From NCBI GenBank assembly GCA_012514775.1, contig JAAYZQ010000192.1, positions 1 to 40,437 of the forward strand: DNA of 40,437 nt, given 5' to 3'. Of the stretch, positions 32,525 through 40,437 are shown one piece after another. The notes below the pieces were generated by a model, which was not told the origin of the DNA, searched no databases, and was given only the letters and a program-made list of their open reading frames with translations. Position 1 is the stretch's first letter. The number at the start of each line of letters is the position of its first letter. The DNA is from Anaerolineaceae bacterium. Its GTDB lineage: Bacteria; Chloroflexota; Anaerolineae; JAAYZQ01. A program made the position numbers and the translations under genes.

Positions 32525-33073
32525 TTATTGAGTCGCTTCCTCGACGGTGACGCTGGCCGTCATGTCGGGGTGCAGGGTACAGAAGTAATCGAACGTCCCA
32601 GCTTGGTCAAAGGTGTAGCTGAACGTATCGCCCGGCTGAAGCTCACCGGAGTCGAACTCGCCCATAGGGCTGTCGGGCGTGCCCGCCGTAACGGTGTGGG
32701 CCACGTCGTCGTTGTTTGTCCAGGTCACGGTGTCGCCCACCTGAACGGTCAGATCTTGCGGATCATAGTTAAAGTCGGCGATGTTGACCTCCACCTCGCC
32801 GGCCATGCCGGTGTCCATCTCCTCGGTGCCGGTCATGGGCTCACCCACCCCCGGCTCGGCGGGAGGAGGCATGGGCTCTGTGACACCCGGCTCGAGGTCC
32901 TCGTTGCCGGTCAGGGGCTCGCCAACGCCCGGCTCCTCGACCATGGGGGTCTCGTCAATTCCCAGGCCCATGTCGGGCTGGTTCTGCGCGCCGTTGGTGG
33001 CCGTTCCCCCGCAGGCCGCCACGAGCAGAGCCAGCAGCAGCAGAGGCAGGAACAGTCGGAAAGTGTTTCTCAT
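32525..33073 (-). CDS. Cupredoxin (plastocyanin-like) lipoprotein
   Basis: 182 residues. A lipoprotein signal (LLLLALLVAACGG, lipobox Cys about 21) anchors it outside the membrane. An acidic Pro/Gly linker (about 30-90) contains two copies of a PGVGEP(L/M)TG unit. The cupredoxin domain (about 92-178) has the type 1 copper ligands: DVAHTVTAG (first His) and FDYFCTLHPDM (Cys, His, Met). It probably carries electrons or binds copper at the cell surface; no partner oxidase is nearby. AGGAGG precedes the ATG. The 33074-33361 region upstream has a TATAAT at 33227-33232 on the minus strand but no good -35. Confidence 0.9.
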   Translation of the reverse strand: MRNTFRLFLPLLLLALLVAACGGTATNGAQNQPDMGLGIDETPMVEEPGVGEPLTGNEDLEPGVTEPMPPPAEPGVGEPMTGTEEMDTGMAGEVEVNIADFNYDPQDLTVQVGDTVTWTNNDDVAHTVTAGTPDSPMGEFDSGELQPGDTFSYTFDQAGTFDYFCTLHPDMTASVTVEEATQ

Positions 33074-33321
33074 ACTTGTCCTCCTGATATTGTCAAAGCG
33101 TTGTATACAGATTCATGAGCAGTGGACCCACTCACGCGAGCGGATGCTCCACGTACAGCCAGGCGGTCCTTGTCTCCGGCTGCACCAGGGACTCTTTGCA
33201 GAGGCCATGTGCCCAGCCACGCCGTAATTATACGGGATGTAACCGAGTATAACAGACGCAAGTGGTTTGTTCTACGATTGAAGTTGGTTAGGGAGTGTTA
33301 GATTTCTGTTGGAGAAGCGGC

Positions 33322-33347
33322 CGCGGCCTGGCAAGCGCCAGGCCGCG
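33322..33347 (-). terminator. Hairpin closing the kinase-RLP-aminotransferase operon
   Basis: Perfect 11-bp stem (CGCGGCCTGGC with GCCAGGCCGCG), 4-nt loop, 14 nt after the aminotransferase stop; followed on the minus strand by GCTTCTCC rather than a full T-tract. Confidence 0.65.
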
Positions 33348-33361
33348 ATTGAACCGTTCCC

Positions 33362-34813
<1,452 letters not shown>

Positions 34814-34830
34814 TTTCTGCCCCACGCGTC

Positions 34831-36135
34831 CTACAGCCCCATGCTCTTGAAGGGATCGACCCACGTTTCCAGGGAGACCTTTAGCTCCGGGTACTCCTGG
34901 GCTGCATCCTCCAGCGAGCGGCCCTCCATCGTGGCCTGGATGGCCTGGCGAAAGGCCCTGGCGCCGGCCACCGGTCCCTGCGGATGGGCGTGAATGCCGC
35001 CGCCCGAGCCGATGACGATCTCGGAGCCCAGGTCCTTGACCACCTGGGGCACCATCTTTGGGGTGATGCCGCCGCTAGGCATGGGGAACGCGGGCTTCAG
35101 ATCGTACAGGGGGAAGCTGAGGTTCTGGGCCACCCGCTGAAACTTTTCGGGGAGCACGGGGGCCTTGCCGTAGGGCGCAGGAAAGACGACGACGTCGGCG
35201 CCGGCCAGGCGCGGCAGCTTGCCCAGGACCAGGTGTGAGCTCATGCCGTGCCACTCGGCGGCATAGAGTGCGCCCGCGACGTCCATGTGGGCCAGGATGG
35301 GCACATTGACGGCCGGGTTCTCGGCCAGTGCCCGCAGCACGGGAAAACCCGTCGCCAGGTAGTTGACCATGATGGCGTTGCAGCCCAGCTCCACGGCGCG
35401 GCAGGCATTGTCGAACACCTGGGGCACCTCGTCGGTGACGTTGACGGTGTAGAGGGTGTGCTCGCCGGTCTCTTCGTACACCTGCCGCTCGGCTTCCATG
35501 TACAGCTTGACGCGCGCCTGTATGGCATTGAACGAGGCGTTGGCGATGAGCTCGTCGTCCTTGATAATGTCGCAGCCGCCCATGGCCGCGGCCCGGAACA
35601 GCTCGACGCCGACCTCCGGCGTGTAGCCGGTGCAGGGCTTGATCATATTGTTCAGCAACGGGCGGCCCACGACGCCCAGGGCCCGGCGCACGCCGGGGAT
35701 GCCAAACTTGGGGCCCTGGAAGCCGGCCACGAACTTGCTTGGGAAGCGGACGTCCAGCACCTTGATCCGCCCGCCCATGCAGATGTTGCCCACGACGGAC
35801 GTCAAGAGCATCGGGATCTGGCTGCCGATGTTCACCTCGGGGAAGGCGACCTGGATGATGTAGTGGCGCTGCTGTACCTCGGGCGGCACCATCCACTCAT
35901 AGTCGGGCGCCTCGTAGACGCCGATGACCTTGGCCACGTGCCGGCGGCGCACCTCCGGCGTCTCGCCGGGGACGGGCACCCACGTGCCCGTGGATTGCTC
36001 GATGGCCAGGGCCGGGGCCAACTGCGGCACCGGCACCGACTTCGGGTACGACACCAGGTAGGTGGCGATGAGATAGTCCTCGTAGTTGACGCCATCTGGC
36101 AGGGCAAGGGGCAGTGATTCGATATCGACCTTCAT
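34831..36135 (-). CDS. RuBisCO-like protein (form IV-type)
   Basis: 434 residues with the RuBisCO large-subunit fold from end to end. Conserved against spinach numbering: EQSTGTW (E60, T65, W66), GNICMGG (N123), IKPCTG (K175 kept, K177 now Cys), GGCDIIKDDE (K201, D203, E204; carbamylation triad intact), PSGG (S379 to G381), and GSGGGIHAHPQG (403-404 phosphate loop). Changed: AHMDVAGA keeps H294 but R295 becomes Met; the H327 position is Val; loop 6 reads PYGKAPV (K334 kept, L335 Ala). It therefore probably does enolisation-type chemistry (isomerase, decarboxylase or similar) on a phosphorylated sugar-like substrate, not CO2 fixation. AAGGAG precedes the ATG. It is the middle gene of the operon. 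Confidence 0.9.
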   Translation of the reverse strand: MKVDIESLPLALPDGVNYEDYLIATYLVSYPKSVPVPQLAPALAIEQSTGTWVPVPGETPEVRRRHVAKVIGVYEAPDYEWMVPPEVQQRHYIIQVAFPEVNIGSQIPMLLTSVVGNICMGGRIKVLDVRFPSKFVAGFQGPKFGIPGVRRALGVVGRPLLNNMIKPCTGYTPEVGVELFRAAAMGGCDIIKDDELIANASFNAIQARVKLYMEAERQVYEETGEHTLYTVNVTDEVPQVFDNACRAVELGCNAIMVNYLATGFPVLRALAENPAVNVPILAHMDVAGALYAAEWHGMSSHLVLGKLPRLAGADVVVFPAPYGKAPVLPEKFQRVAQNLSFPLYDLKPAFPMPSGGITPKMVPQVVKDLGSEIVIGSGGGIHAHPQGPVAGARAFRQAIQATMEGRSLEDAAQEYPELKVSLETWVDPFKSMGL

Positions 36136-36169
36136 GGTTTTCTCCTTAACATAACGTTTACGGCCCGGC

Positions 36170-37717
36170 TCAAGGGAGCGGAGCCTGGCCGCAGCGAAAG
36201 CGCTCCTCGTTGACCTCGTGGTAGAGGCGGCGCAGGCAGTGGTAGAGCTTGTGATAGGCCCGGTACAGGATCTCGTAGCATTCGGCAGCGTCGGTGCGTG
36301 GCTCAAACTCGTGGGTCACAGAGACGACGCTCCGCAGCGATTGAAAGTCGGGATACAGGCCCAGGCCGACGGCGGCCGTGAGGGCGATGCCCACGGCACC
36401 CGCCTCCTGGGGGTTGGCAACGGCCTGCACCCGTCGCCCAGTGACGTCGGCAATGATCTGGAGCCAGGGAGCGCCGCGCGCTCCGCCGCCGACGACGCGG
36501 AGCACAGGCAGCGGAAAGCCAAAGTTCTTGTCCACGATCTCCATGATCCAGCGCAGGTTAAAGGCGACGCCCTCGTACACGGCGCGCAGCATGTGCTCGC
36601 GGGTGTGATCGCTGCTCAGGTTAAAGAAGGTGCCCCGCACCCACGTATCGGCGATGGGCGCCCGCTCGCCAAACATCCAGGGAGTGCACAGCAAAAAGTC
36701 AGAGCCAGCGGGGATGGTCTGCACCTTCTCGTCCATGAGGGCATAGACGTTGGGGATGGCGGGATCGGCCTGCTCGGCTTGGTAGAACTCGTCGGCGATC
36801 CACTTCAGGCAGGCTCCGGCCGTCTCCATCTCGGCAAAGAGCAACGACTTTTCCGGGTCAACCGACTGCATGGAGACGACGCCGTGGCGGCCGGTGGGAC
36901 TCTTGCTGGTGACGACGCCGACCCAACCGGAGGTGCCGAGATAGATGTGCCCCTCGCCCTCGCCTACCGCCCCCGAGCCGGCGGCGGCACCCTGGGCGTC
37001 ACCTCCGCCGCCAAAGACCGGAGTGCCCGCCAGCAAGCCACACTCACGCGCCGCCTCGGGCGTCAGGCCCCCGACCTGGTCGATGGAACGGACCAGCGGC
37101 GGGAATTTGCCCATGTCGAGGCCTATGTAGCTGATGACGCCCCGCAGCCAGTCCTTCTTCTTCTGGTCAAAGCCAACTGCCGAGGCGCAGGACCATTCCA
37201 TGACTCGCTCGCCGGTGGCCCGGTAGACGAGGTAGCCGTTGACGTCCAGGAAGCAGGACATCTTGTCATAAACATCCGGCTCGTTTTCCTTGAGCCACAA
37301 CAGCTTGGGCATGCCGTCCTTGCCCGACAGCGGGGTGCCGGCGATGGCGGCAAAGACCGCCGCGCCCATGAACTTTTTCATGATGCGCCGCGCCTGGCGG
37401 GTGGCCCGGGCATCGAGCCAGATGATGGCCGGGCGGAGCGGCCTTCCATCGGGGCTCATGGGGACAATGCCCAGGAGCTGCGTGGTGTGCGCCACGGCGA
37501 GGACGTCGGCGGGCGAAATGCCCGCCTGCTCCATGACCTGGCGCGTGGTGGATACGACGGCGGCCCACCAGTCTTCGGGGTTTTGCTCGGCCCAGTCGGC
37601 GCGAGGATAGTGGACAGGGTAGGGCGCAAAAGCGGTGGCACACGCGCGCCCCGTGGCGTCGACGAGCACCGCCTTGTTTCCGCCGGTGCCCGCGTCATGA
37701 GCGAGCAGGTAACCCAT
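36170..37717 (-). CDS. FGGY family carbohydrate kinase
   Basis: 515 residues. N-terminal phosphate-binding motif HDAGTGGNKAVLVD (7-20), WAEQNPEDWW (42-51), IIWLDARA (98-105), GGGGDAQGAAAG (236-247, catalytic Asp about 240), YLGTSGW (259-265) and the C-terminal GGGARGAPWLQIIADVTGRR ATP site. Length and motifs fit xylulokinase-like FGGY enzymes, which phosphorylate the terminal hydroxyl of ketoses or polyols. Substrate cannot be assigned. It is first in the operon: 34 nt before the RLP gene, leader about 73 nt from the promoter at 37797-37825. The aminotransferase and RLP downstream suggest it makes the phosphorylated substrate of the RLP (inference). Confidence 0.88.
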   Translation of the reverse strand: MGYLLAHDAGTGGNKAVLVDATGRACATAFAPYPVHYPRADWAEQNPEDWWAAVVSTTRQVMEQAGISPADVLAVAHTTQLLGIVPMSPDGRPLRPAIIWLDARATRQARRIMKKFMGAAVFAAIAGTPLSGKDGMPKLLWLKENEPDVYDKMSCFLDVNGYLVYRATGERVMEWSCASAVGFDQKKKDWLRGVISYIGLDMGKFPPLVRSIDQVGGLTPEAARECGLLAGTPVFGGGGDAQGAAAGSGAVGEGEGHIYLGTSGWVGVVTSKSPTGRHGVVSMQSVDPEKSLLFAEMETAGACLKWIADEFYQAEQADPAIPNVYALMDEKVQTIPAGSDFLLCTPWMFGERAPIADTWVRGTFFNLSSDHTREHMLRAVYEGVAFNLRWIMEIVDKNFGFPLPVLRVVGGGARGAPWLQIIADVTGRRVQAVANPQEAGAVGIALTAAVGLGLYPDFQSLRSVVSVTHEFEPRTDAAECYEILYRAYHKLYHCLRRLYHEVNEERFRCGQAPLP

Positions 37718-37796
37718 GGCGCACCGCCTTTCTCGATACTTGACCGCCCGCGAACTTGCCAAAATCGAGCAACACGGGCACAATATCGACGTTGGC

Positions 37797-37825
37797 ATTA
37801 TACCATGGATTGTTGCACAGTGCAA
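37797..37825 (-). promoter_or_regulatory. Promoter of the kinase-RLP-aminotransferase operon
   Basis: Minus-strand TTGCAC (37820-37825), 17-bp spacer, perfect TATAAT (37797-37802). The -35 box lies inside the 37812-37826 palindrome. Confidence 0.75.
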
Positions 37826-37826
37826 C
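37812..37826. promoter_or_regulatory. Palindromic operator for the GntR/UTRA regulator
   Basis: GTTGCAC-A-GTGCAAC is a perfect 15-bp palindrome in the 156-bp gap between the divergent kinase and regulator genes, covering the operon -35 box. A further half-site, GTTGCA, lies at 37841-37846, toward the regulator gene. Position predicts repression by the divergent GntR protein. Confidence 0.65.
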
Positions 37827-37873
37827 TGTGAGAGCCGACGGTTGCAGCACGATCGAAGGGGCGCGTTAACCTT

Positions 37874-38704
37874 ATGCCCGGTCACGACTATTTGTTGGAC
37901 CTGGATCGAAGCAGGGACCAGACCATGCGCGAGCAGGCGCGGCAGGCCATTATCGAGGCCATCCGCAGCAGCCGGCCGGGCTTTTGCATCGGCGACCGGC
38001 TGAGCACGCTCCAGCTTGCGCGCCAGAACGCGGTCCATCGCAACACTCTGATGCACGTGATGGACGACCTGGTGCGCCTGGGATTTCTGCGCCGCCTGCC
38101 CAACAAGGGCTTCGAGGTGGTCCATCCCGCGCCGCAGCGGCCGCCGCTGCTCACGCAGCAGATCCTGTCGGTGACAGACGTGGCCGAGCGCGCCCACCTG
38201 GAGTCGCGATCGCGGGTGATCGCGGCAGAGACGGGAATCCGCAAGGCCCGGGAGCTGACGGGGCCGCTGGCCCGGGTGCGCAAGGACCTGGGGCTTGCCG
38301 CCGGGGAAGCGGTAGCCGTCCTGGCGCGCTGCCGGTCCATGAAGGACGAGGGCTCCGCGGCGTGGGTGACGGTGGCCATCGAGCAGTCCTTTATCCCGGT
38401 GAGCCGCGTGCCCGGCTTTCTGGAGGCGGCCATGGCACAGATCGAGCGCGAGAAGGACTTTTCCGTGTACCGCCAACTGCGCCGGACGTTTCCCGACGAG
38501 GAGTTCTTCAAGGCGCATTACGAGATCTCGCTGACCCCACTGCCCGAGACGCTTGCCGGCTGCTGGCCCTCCTCGCCGGAGAAGCGGATGTGCGTCGTAA
38601 CGGTGACGTACTGCTCCCAGGGCCCCATCGAGTTAACCCGGACGTGGTTCGACACCAGCCGGGCGGTGCTCCTCGCCGGTTCTCTGGACGTCAAGCTGAC
38701 GTGA
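37874..38704 (+). CDS. GntR family regulator with UTRA-like effector domain
   Basis: 276 residues. The N-terminal winged helix-turn-helix (about 18-88) has RQAIIEAIRSSRPGFCIGDR, LARQNAVHRNTLMHVMDDLV and the wing LRRLPNKGFEVV. The C-terminal part (about 105-270) resembles a UTRA ligand-binding domain of the HutC subfamily: RKDLGLAAGEAVAVLARCRS, IEQSFIPVSRVPGFLEAA, YEISLTPLPETLAG, TVTYCSQGPIELTRTWFDTS. Such regulators usually release DNA on binding a pathway sugar-phosphate or related metabolite. It is divergent from the kinase-RLP-aminotransferase operon with a palindromic site between, so it is very likely that operon's regulator. AAGGGG lies about 11 nt before the ATG. Confidence 0.83.
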   Translation: MPGHDYLLDLDRSRDQTMREQARQAIIEAIRSSRPGFCIGDRLSTLQLARQNAVHRNTLMHVMDDLVRLGFLRRLPNKGFEVVHPAPQRPPLLTQQILSVTDVAERAHLESRSRVIAAETGIRKARELTGPLARVRKDLGLAAGEAVAVLARCRSMKDEGSAAWVTVAIEQSFIPVSRVPGFLEAAMAQIEREKDFSVYRQLRRTFPDEEFFKAHYEISLTPLPETLAGCWPSSPEKRMCVVTVTYCSQGPIELTRTWFDTSRAVLLAGSLDVKLT

Positions 38705-38770
38705 CGCCGGGCTGTCCTGGGCAGCTGGCACGTACCCCCATCTTCCGGCGCTCACGATCGGGCCAGGACG

Positions 38771-40437
38771 CTACCACTCGATGACGGTCGTCATGGCCGG
38801 ATGGTCGGACTGGGGGCCCGGCAAGTACTCGGAATCAGCCACCTCGGTCCCGGGCGAGAGGAAGATGTGGTCGATTCTCCGGGCCGGGTCGATCCCCTGG
38901 CCCTCGTTTCCCCCGGGCCACTTTTGCAGCCACGAATCGTCCAGCATGGCGGTTGTCATGCGGTACTGGTCGGTATCCGGCCGGAAGTTAAAGTCCCCCA
39001 TGAGGATGACGTTTTCCTTGCCCTGCACTTCCTGAAGCACTGCCTCTTGCTGGACGATGGGCCCGCCGTTCCCCAGGTGCGTCACGAACACGTCGAACGA
39101 CCGGCCCCCCACCGTGATCTGCGCCTCGATGGTCGCCGTCTGCTCGCCCTCGCTGTACATGTAGAACGTCCTCGGATTCTCGATGGGGTACTTGCTGAGC
39201 AGGGCAATGCCAAAGGTGCCCGGCACCGTTTTAGGGCCATAGTAGGAGTGCATGCCCAGCCTGTCGGCCAGGTACTTGACCACGTCGGCGTTGCCCCCGG
39301 CGATGCGGGCGGTGTCCGATTCCTGCAACCCGACAATGTCGGCATCCACTTCCCGGATCAGCGCCAACTGCCCTTCGTGGTCGCGGAGTCCGTCCCGGTT
39401 GTATCCCTGCTGGATGTTGTAGGTCAGGATCTGCAGGGACGTCTGCGAGGAGGCGAGGGCCTCCGGCCTGGCCGCCACGAGGACCGCGCCGAGGATGGTC
39501 GCCACGGCGACCAGGACCATCAGCGCAGCAAAGGCCTTACCGTGCTCGAATTCGAGGCCGGTCCCGCCCAGGTCAACGGCGCGGCGGCGCACCAGGAGCA
39601 CGGGCAGCGCCATGACGGCTGCCGCCACCAGGAAGACGAGCCAGAATTTGTCCCTGAAAAAGGGACCCACGACGGGGATATAGTCGTATACCGTCGTAAA
39701 GACCTGGGCAAAAATCATGAACAACAGGTAGAGGGACGCCAGGCTGAACCCAGCCCCCAGCGCGCGGAAGGATGGCCTGCCGGCGACGATCTCCCGGACA
39801 AAGAGCATCCAGTCGACAACGATGACGGGTAAGAGGAGCAGCGTGACAAAGAGGGGGATGTGGTGTATCACGCTCACGGAGGGTTCTGGAAGCGGATAGG
39901 CGCCGGCATTGGCCGGAAAGCTGACCTGGTGGGCGAGGATGGTCAGTACCAGGGACAGGCCAAAGATCAGGTTCCAGCCAAGGACCATGCCCGGTGTCAG
40001 TGCCGAGAGCAGGCCGGGCCTGGCAGCCAGTACAACGGCGAACAGGCCGAGAACCAGCGCGGCCATCGACACGATGGGCAGGGCGCTCACCCCGGTCCAC
40101 CGGGCCATGACGTGGGGGCTGGCAAAGGCAAAATAGCACAGGATCAAGGCGCTGACCAGCCCCAGGCAGAGGCCCACGGTCTTCCAGGCGGGCAGGCGCT
40201 CGTGCCTGGCCGCATCGGCGGTCCTGGGCGACGCCGGTTCCGGCCTCGCCAGCCCCAGCAGCAATGCGCCGGCGGCGATGGCCAGGATCCAGCCTATCCC
40301 CTGCGACCAGCCGATCGTGGACACGTCGCTCCCCGAGCCGAGGGTCCGGAACAGGATGGACAGTGACAGCGCCACGGCCAGGCTTGCCCCCAGGATCAAT
40401 CCGCTCGACGCACCCTCTCGATCCTTTCGGTTCCAGA
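38771..40437 (-). CDS. Membrane-anchored endonuclease/exonuclease/phosphatase protein, 5' end cut
   Basis: At least 542 residues; the frame stays open to the right edge (upstream codons read WNRKDREGASSG), so the true start is outside the window. The visible N-terminal half has about eight to nine membrane helices. The C-terminal half (from about LQILTYNIQQGYNRDG) is an EEP domain with IVGLQESDTAR (catalytic Glu), HLGNGG, LMGDFNFRPDTD, RRIDHIFLSPG and the final SDHPAM His. Such domains hydrolyse phosphodiesters in nucleic acids, phospholipids or inositol phosphates. Coupling to a membrane domain suggests lipid or envelope substrates (inference). It converges with the regulator gene across 66 bp. 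Confidence 0.82.
   Translation of the reverse strand, partial: WNRKDREGASSGLILGASLAVALSLSILFRTLGSGSDVSTIGWSQGIGWILAIAAGALLLGLARPEPASPRTADAARHERLPAWKTVGLCLGLVSALILCYFAFASPHVMARWTGVSALPIVSMAALVLGLFAVVLAARPGLLSALTPGMVLGWNLIFGLSLVLTILAHQVSFPANAGAYPLPEPSVSVIHHIPLFVTLLLLPVIVVDWMLFVREIVAGRPSFRALGAGFSLASLYLLFMIFAQVFTTVYDYIPVVGPFFRDKFWLVFLVAAAVMALPVLLVRRRAVDLGGTGLEFEHGKAFAALMVLVAVATILGAVLVAARPEALASSQTSLQILTYNIQQGYNRDGLRDHEGQLALIREVDADIVGLQESDTARIAGGNADVVKYLADRLGMHSYYGPKTVPGTFGIALLSKYPIENPRTFYMYSEGEQTATIEAQITVGGRSFDVFVTHLGNGGPIVQQEAVLQEVQGKENVILMGDFNFRPDTDQYRMTTAMLDDSWLQKWPGGNEGQGIDPARRIDHIFLSPGTEVADSEYLPGPQSDHPAMTTVIEW

Noticed and set aside
34831..36135. Calling the gene a true RuBisCO large subunit
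   Set aside because: K177, R295 and H327 equivalents are replaced, and no small subunit or phosphoribulokinase gene is near.
36218..37831. 537-codon open frame on the plus strand
   Set aside because: Antisense to the FGGY kinase and crossing the mapped promoter region.
37718..38518. N-terminal extension of the FGGY kinase by 267 codons
   Set aside because: It would run through the divergent regulator gene, the operator and the promoter; the kinase fold begins at the ATG at 37717.

Overview
The window is GC-rich, gene-dense bacterial DNA. Gene style suggests a Chloroflexota (Anaerolineae-like) bacterium. The hints are a secreted protein ending in YLPLISR, P/T-rich surface proteins, TPR/zinc-ribbon proteins of a type common in that phylum, and a Tad locus in TadE-TadE-TadG-CpaB-TadZ-TadB-TadC order. 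This assignment is inference; no rRNA or marker gene is present. I see no CRISPR array, insertion sequence or phage gene. Several promoters are close to the sigma-70 consensus (TTGnnn, 16-17 bp, TAnAAT), which helps fix transcription units.

Layout. Positions 1-242 hold the start of a secreted FG-GAP protein (minus strand, cut by the window edge). 575-3690 is a minus-strand operon: YtrA-type GntR regulator, slipin/SPFH protein, CPBP membrane protease and DUF4870 protein. 3909-5444 is a TPR/zinc-ribbon membrane protein. 5980-7849 is an ECF-like sigma factor with an overlapping membrane anti-sigma-like gene that ends in a long Lys/Glu rod. 8140-14386 is a Tad pilus/secretion operon without the TadA/CpaF ATPase and without a recognisable Flp pilin. 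It is followed by a TPR-like membrane protein and a P/T-rich anchored surface protein. 17555-19194 (minus) encodes an SPFH protein fused to an excisionase-type helix-turn-helix, plus a coiled-coil partner. 19386-20189 (minus) is a VIT1/CCC1-type transporter.

From 20355 to 32115 nearly everything reads forward: a small membrane protein, an SGNH hydrolase, a secreted multi-domain protein, then a packed run (adenosine-specific kinase, alkaline-phosphatase-superfamily metalloenzyme, HD nucleotidase, DUF192, LysM-M23 peptidase, GT39 glycosyltransferase) and a small protein overlapping an M50 protease-TPR gene. Two CAT-anticodon tRNAs (initiator and elongator Met) follow, with strong hairpins, then a cupredoxin lipoprotein (minus).

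The most interesting region is 33322-38704. It is a compact three-gene operon (FGGY carbohydrate kinase, RuBisCO-like protein, class III aminotransferase) with a divergent GntR/UTRA regulator. A perfect 15-bp palindrome covers the -35 box of the operon promoter and a terminator hairpin closes the operon. The RuBisCO-like protein keeps the carbamylation triad and the K175- and K334-type lysines but lacks K177, R295 and H327, so it is probably not a CO2-fixing enzyme. With a sugar kinase and an aminotransferase it looks like an undescribed sugar-acid or amino-sugar pathway. The window closes with a membrane-anchored endonuclease/exonuclease/phosphatase protein cut by the right edge.
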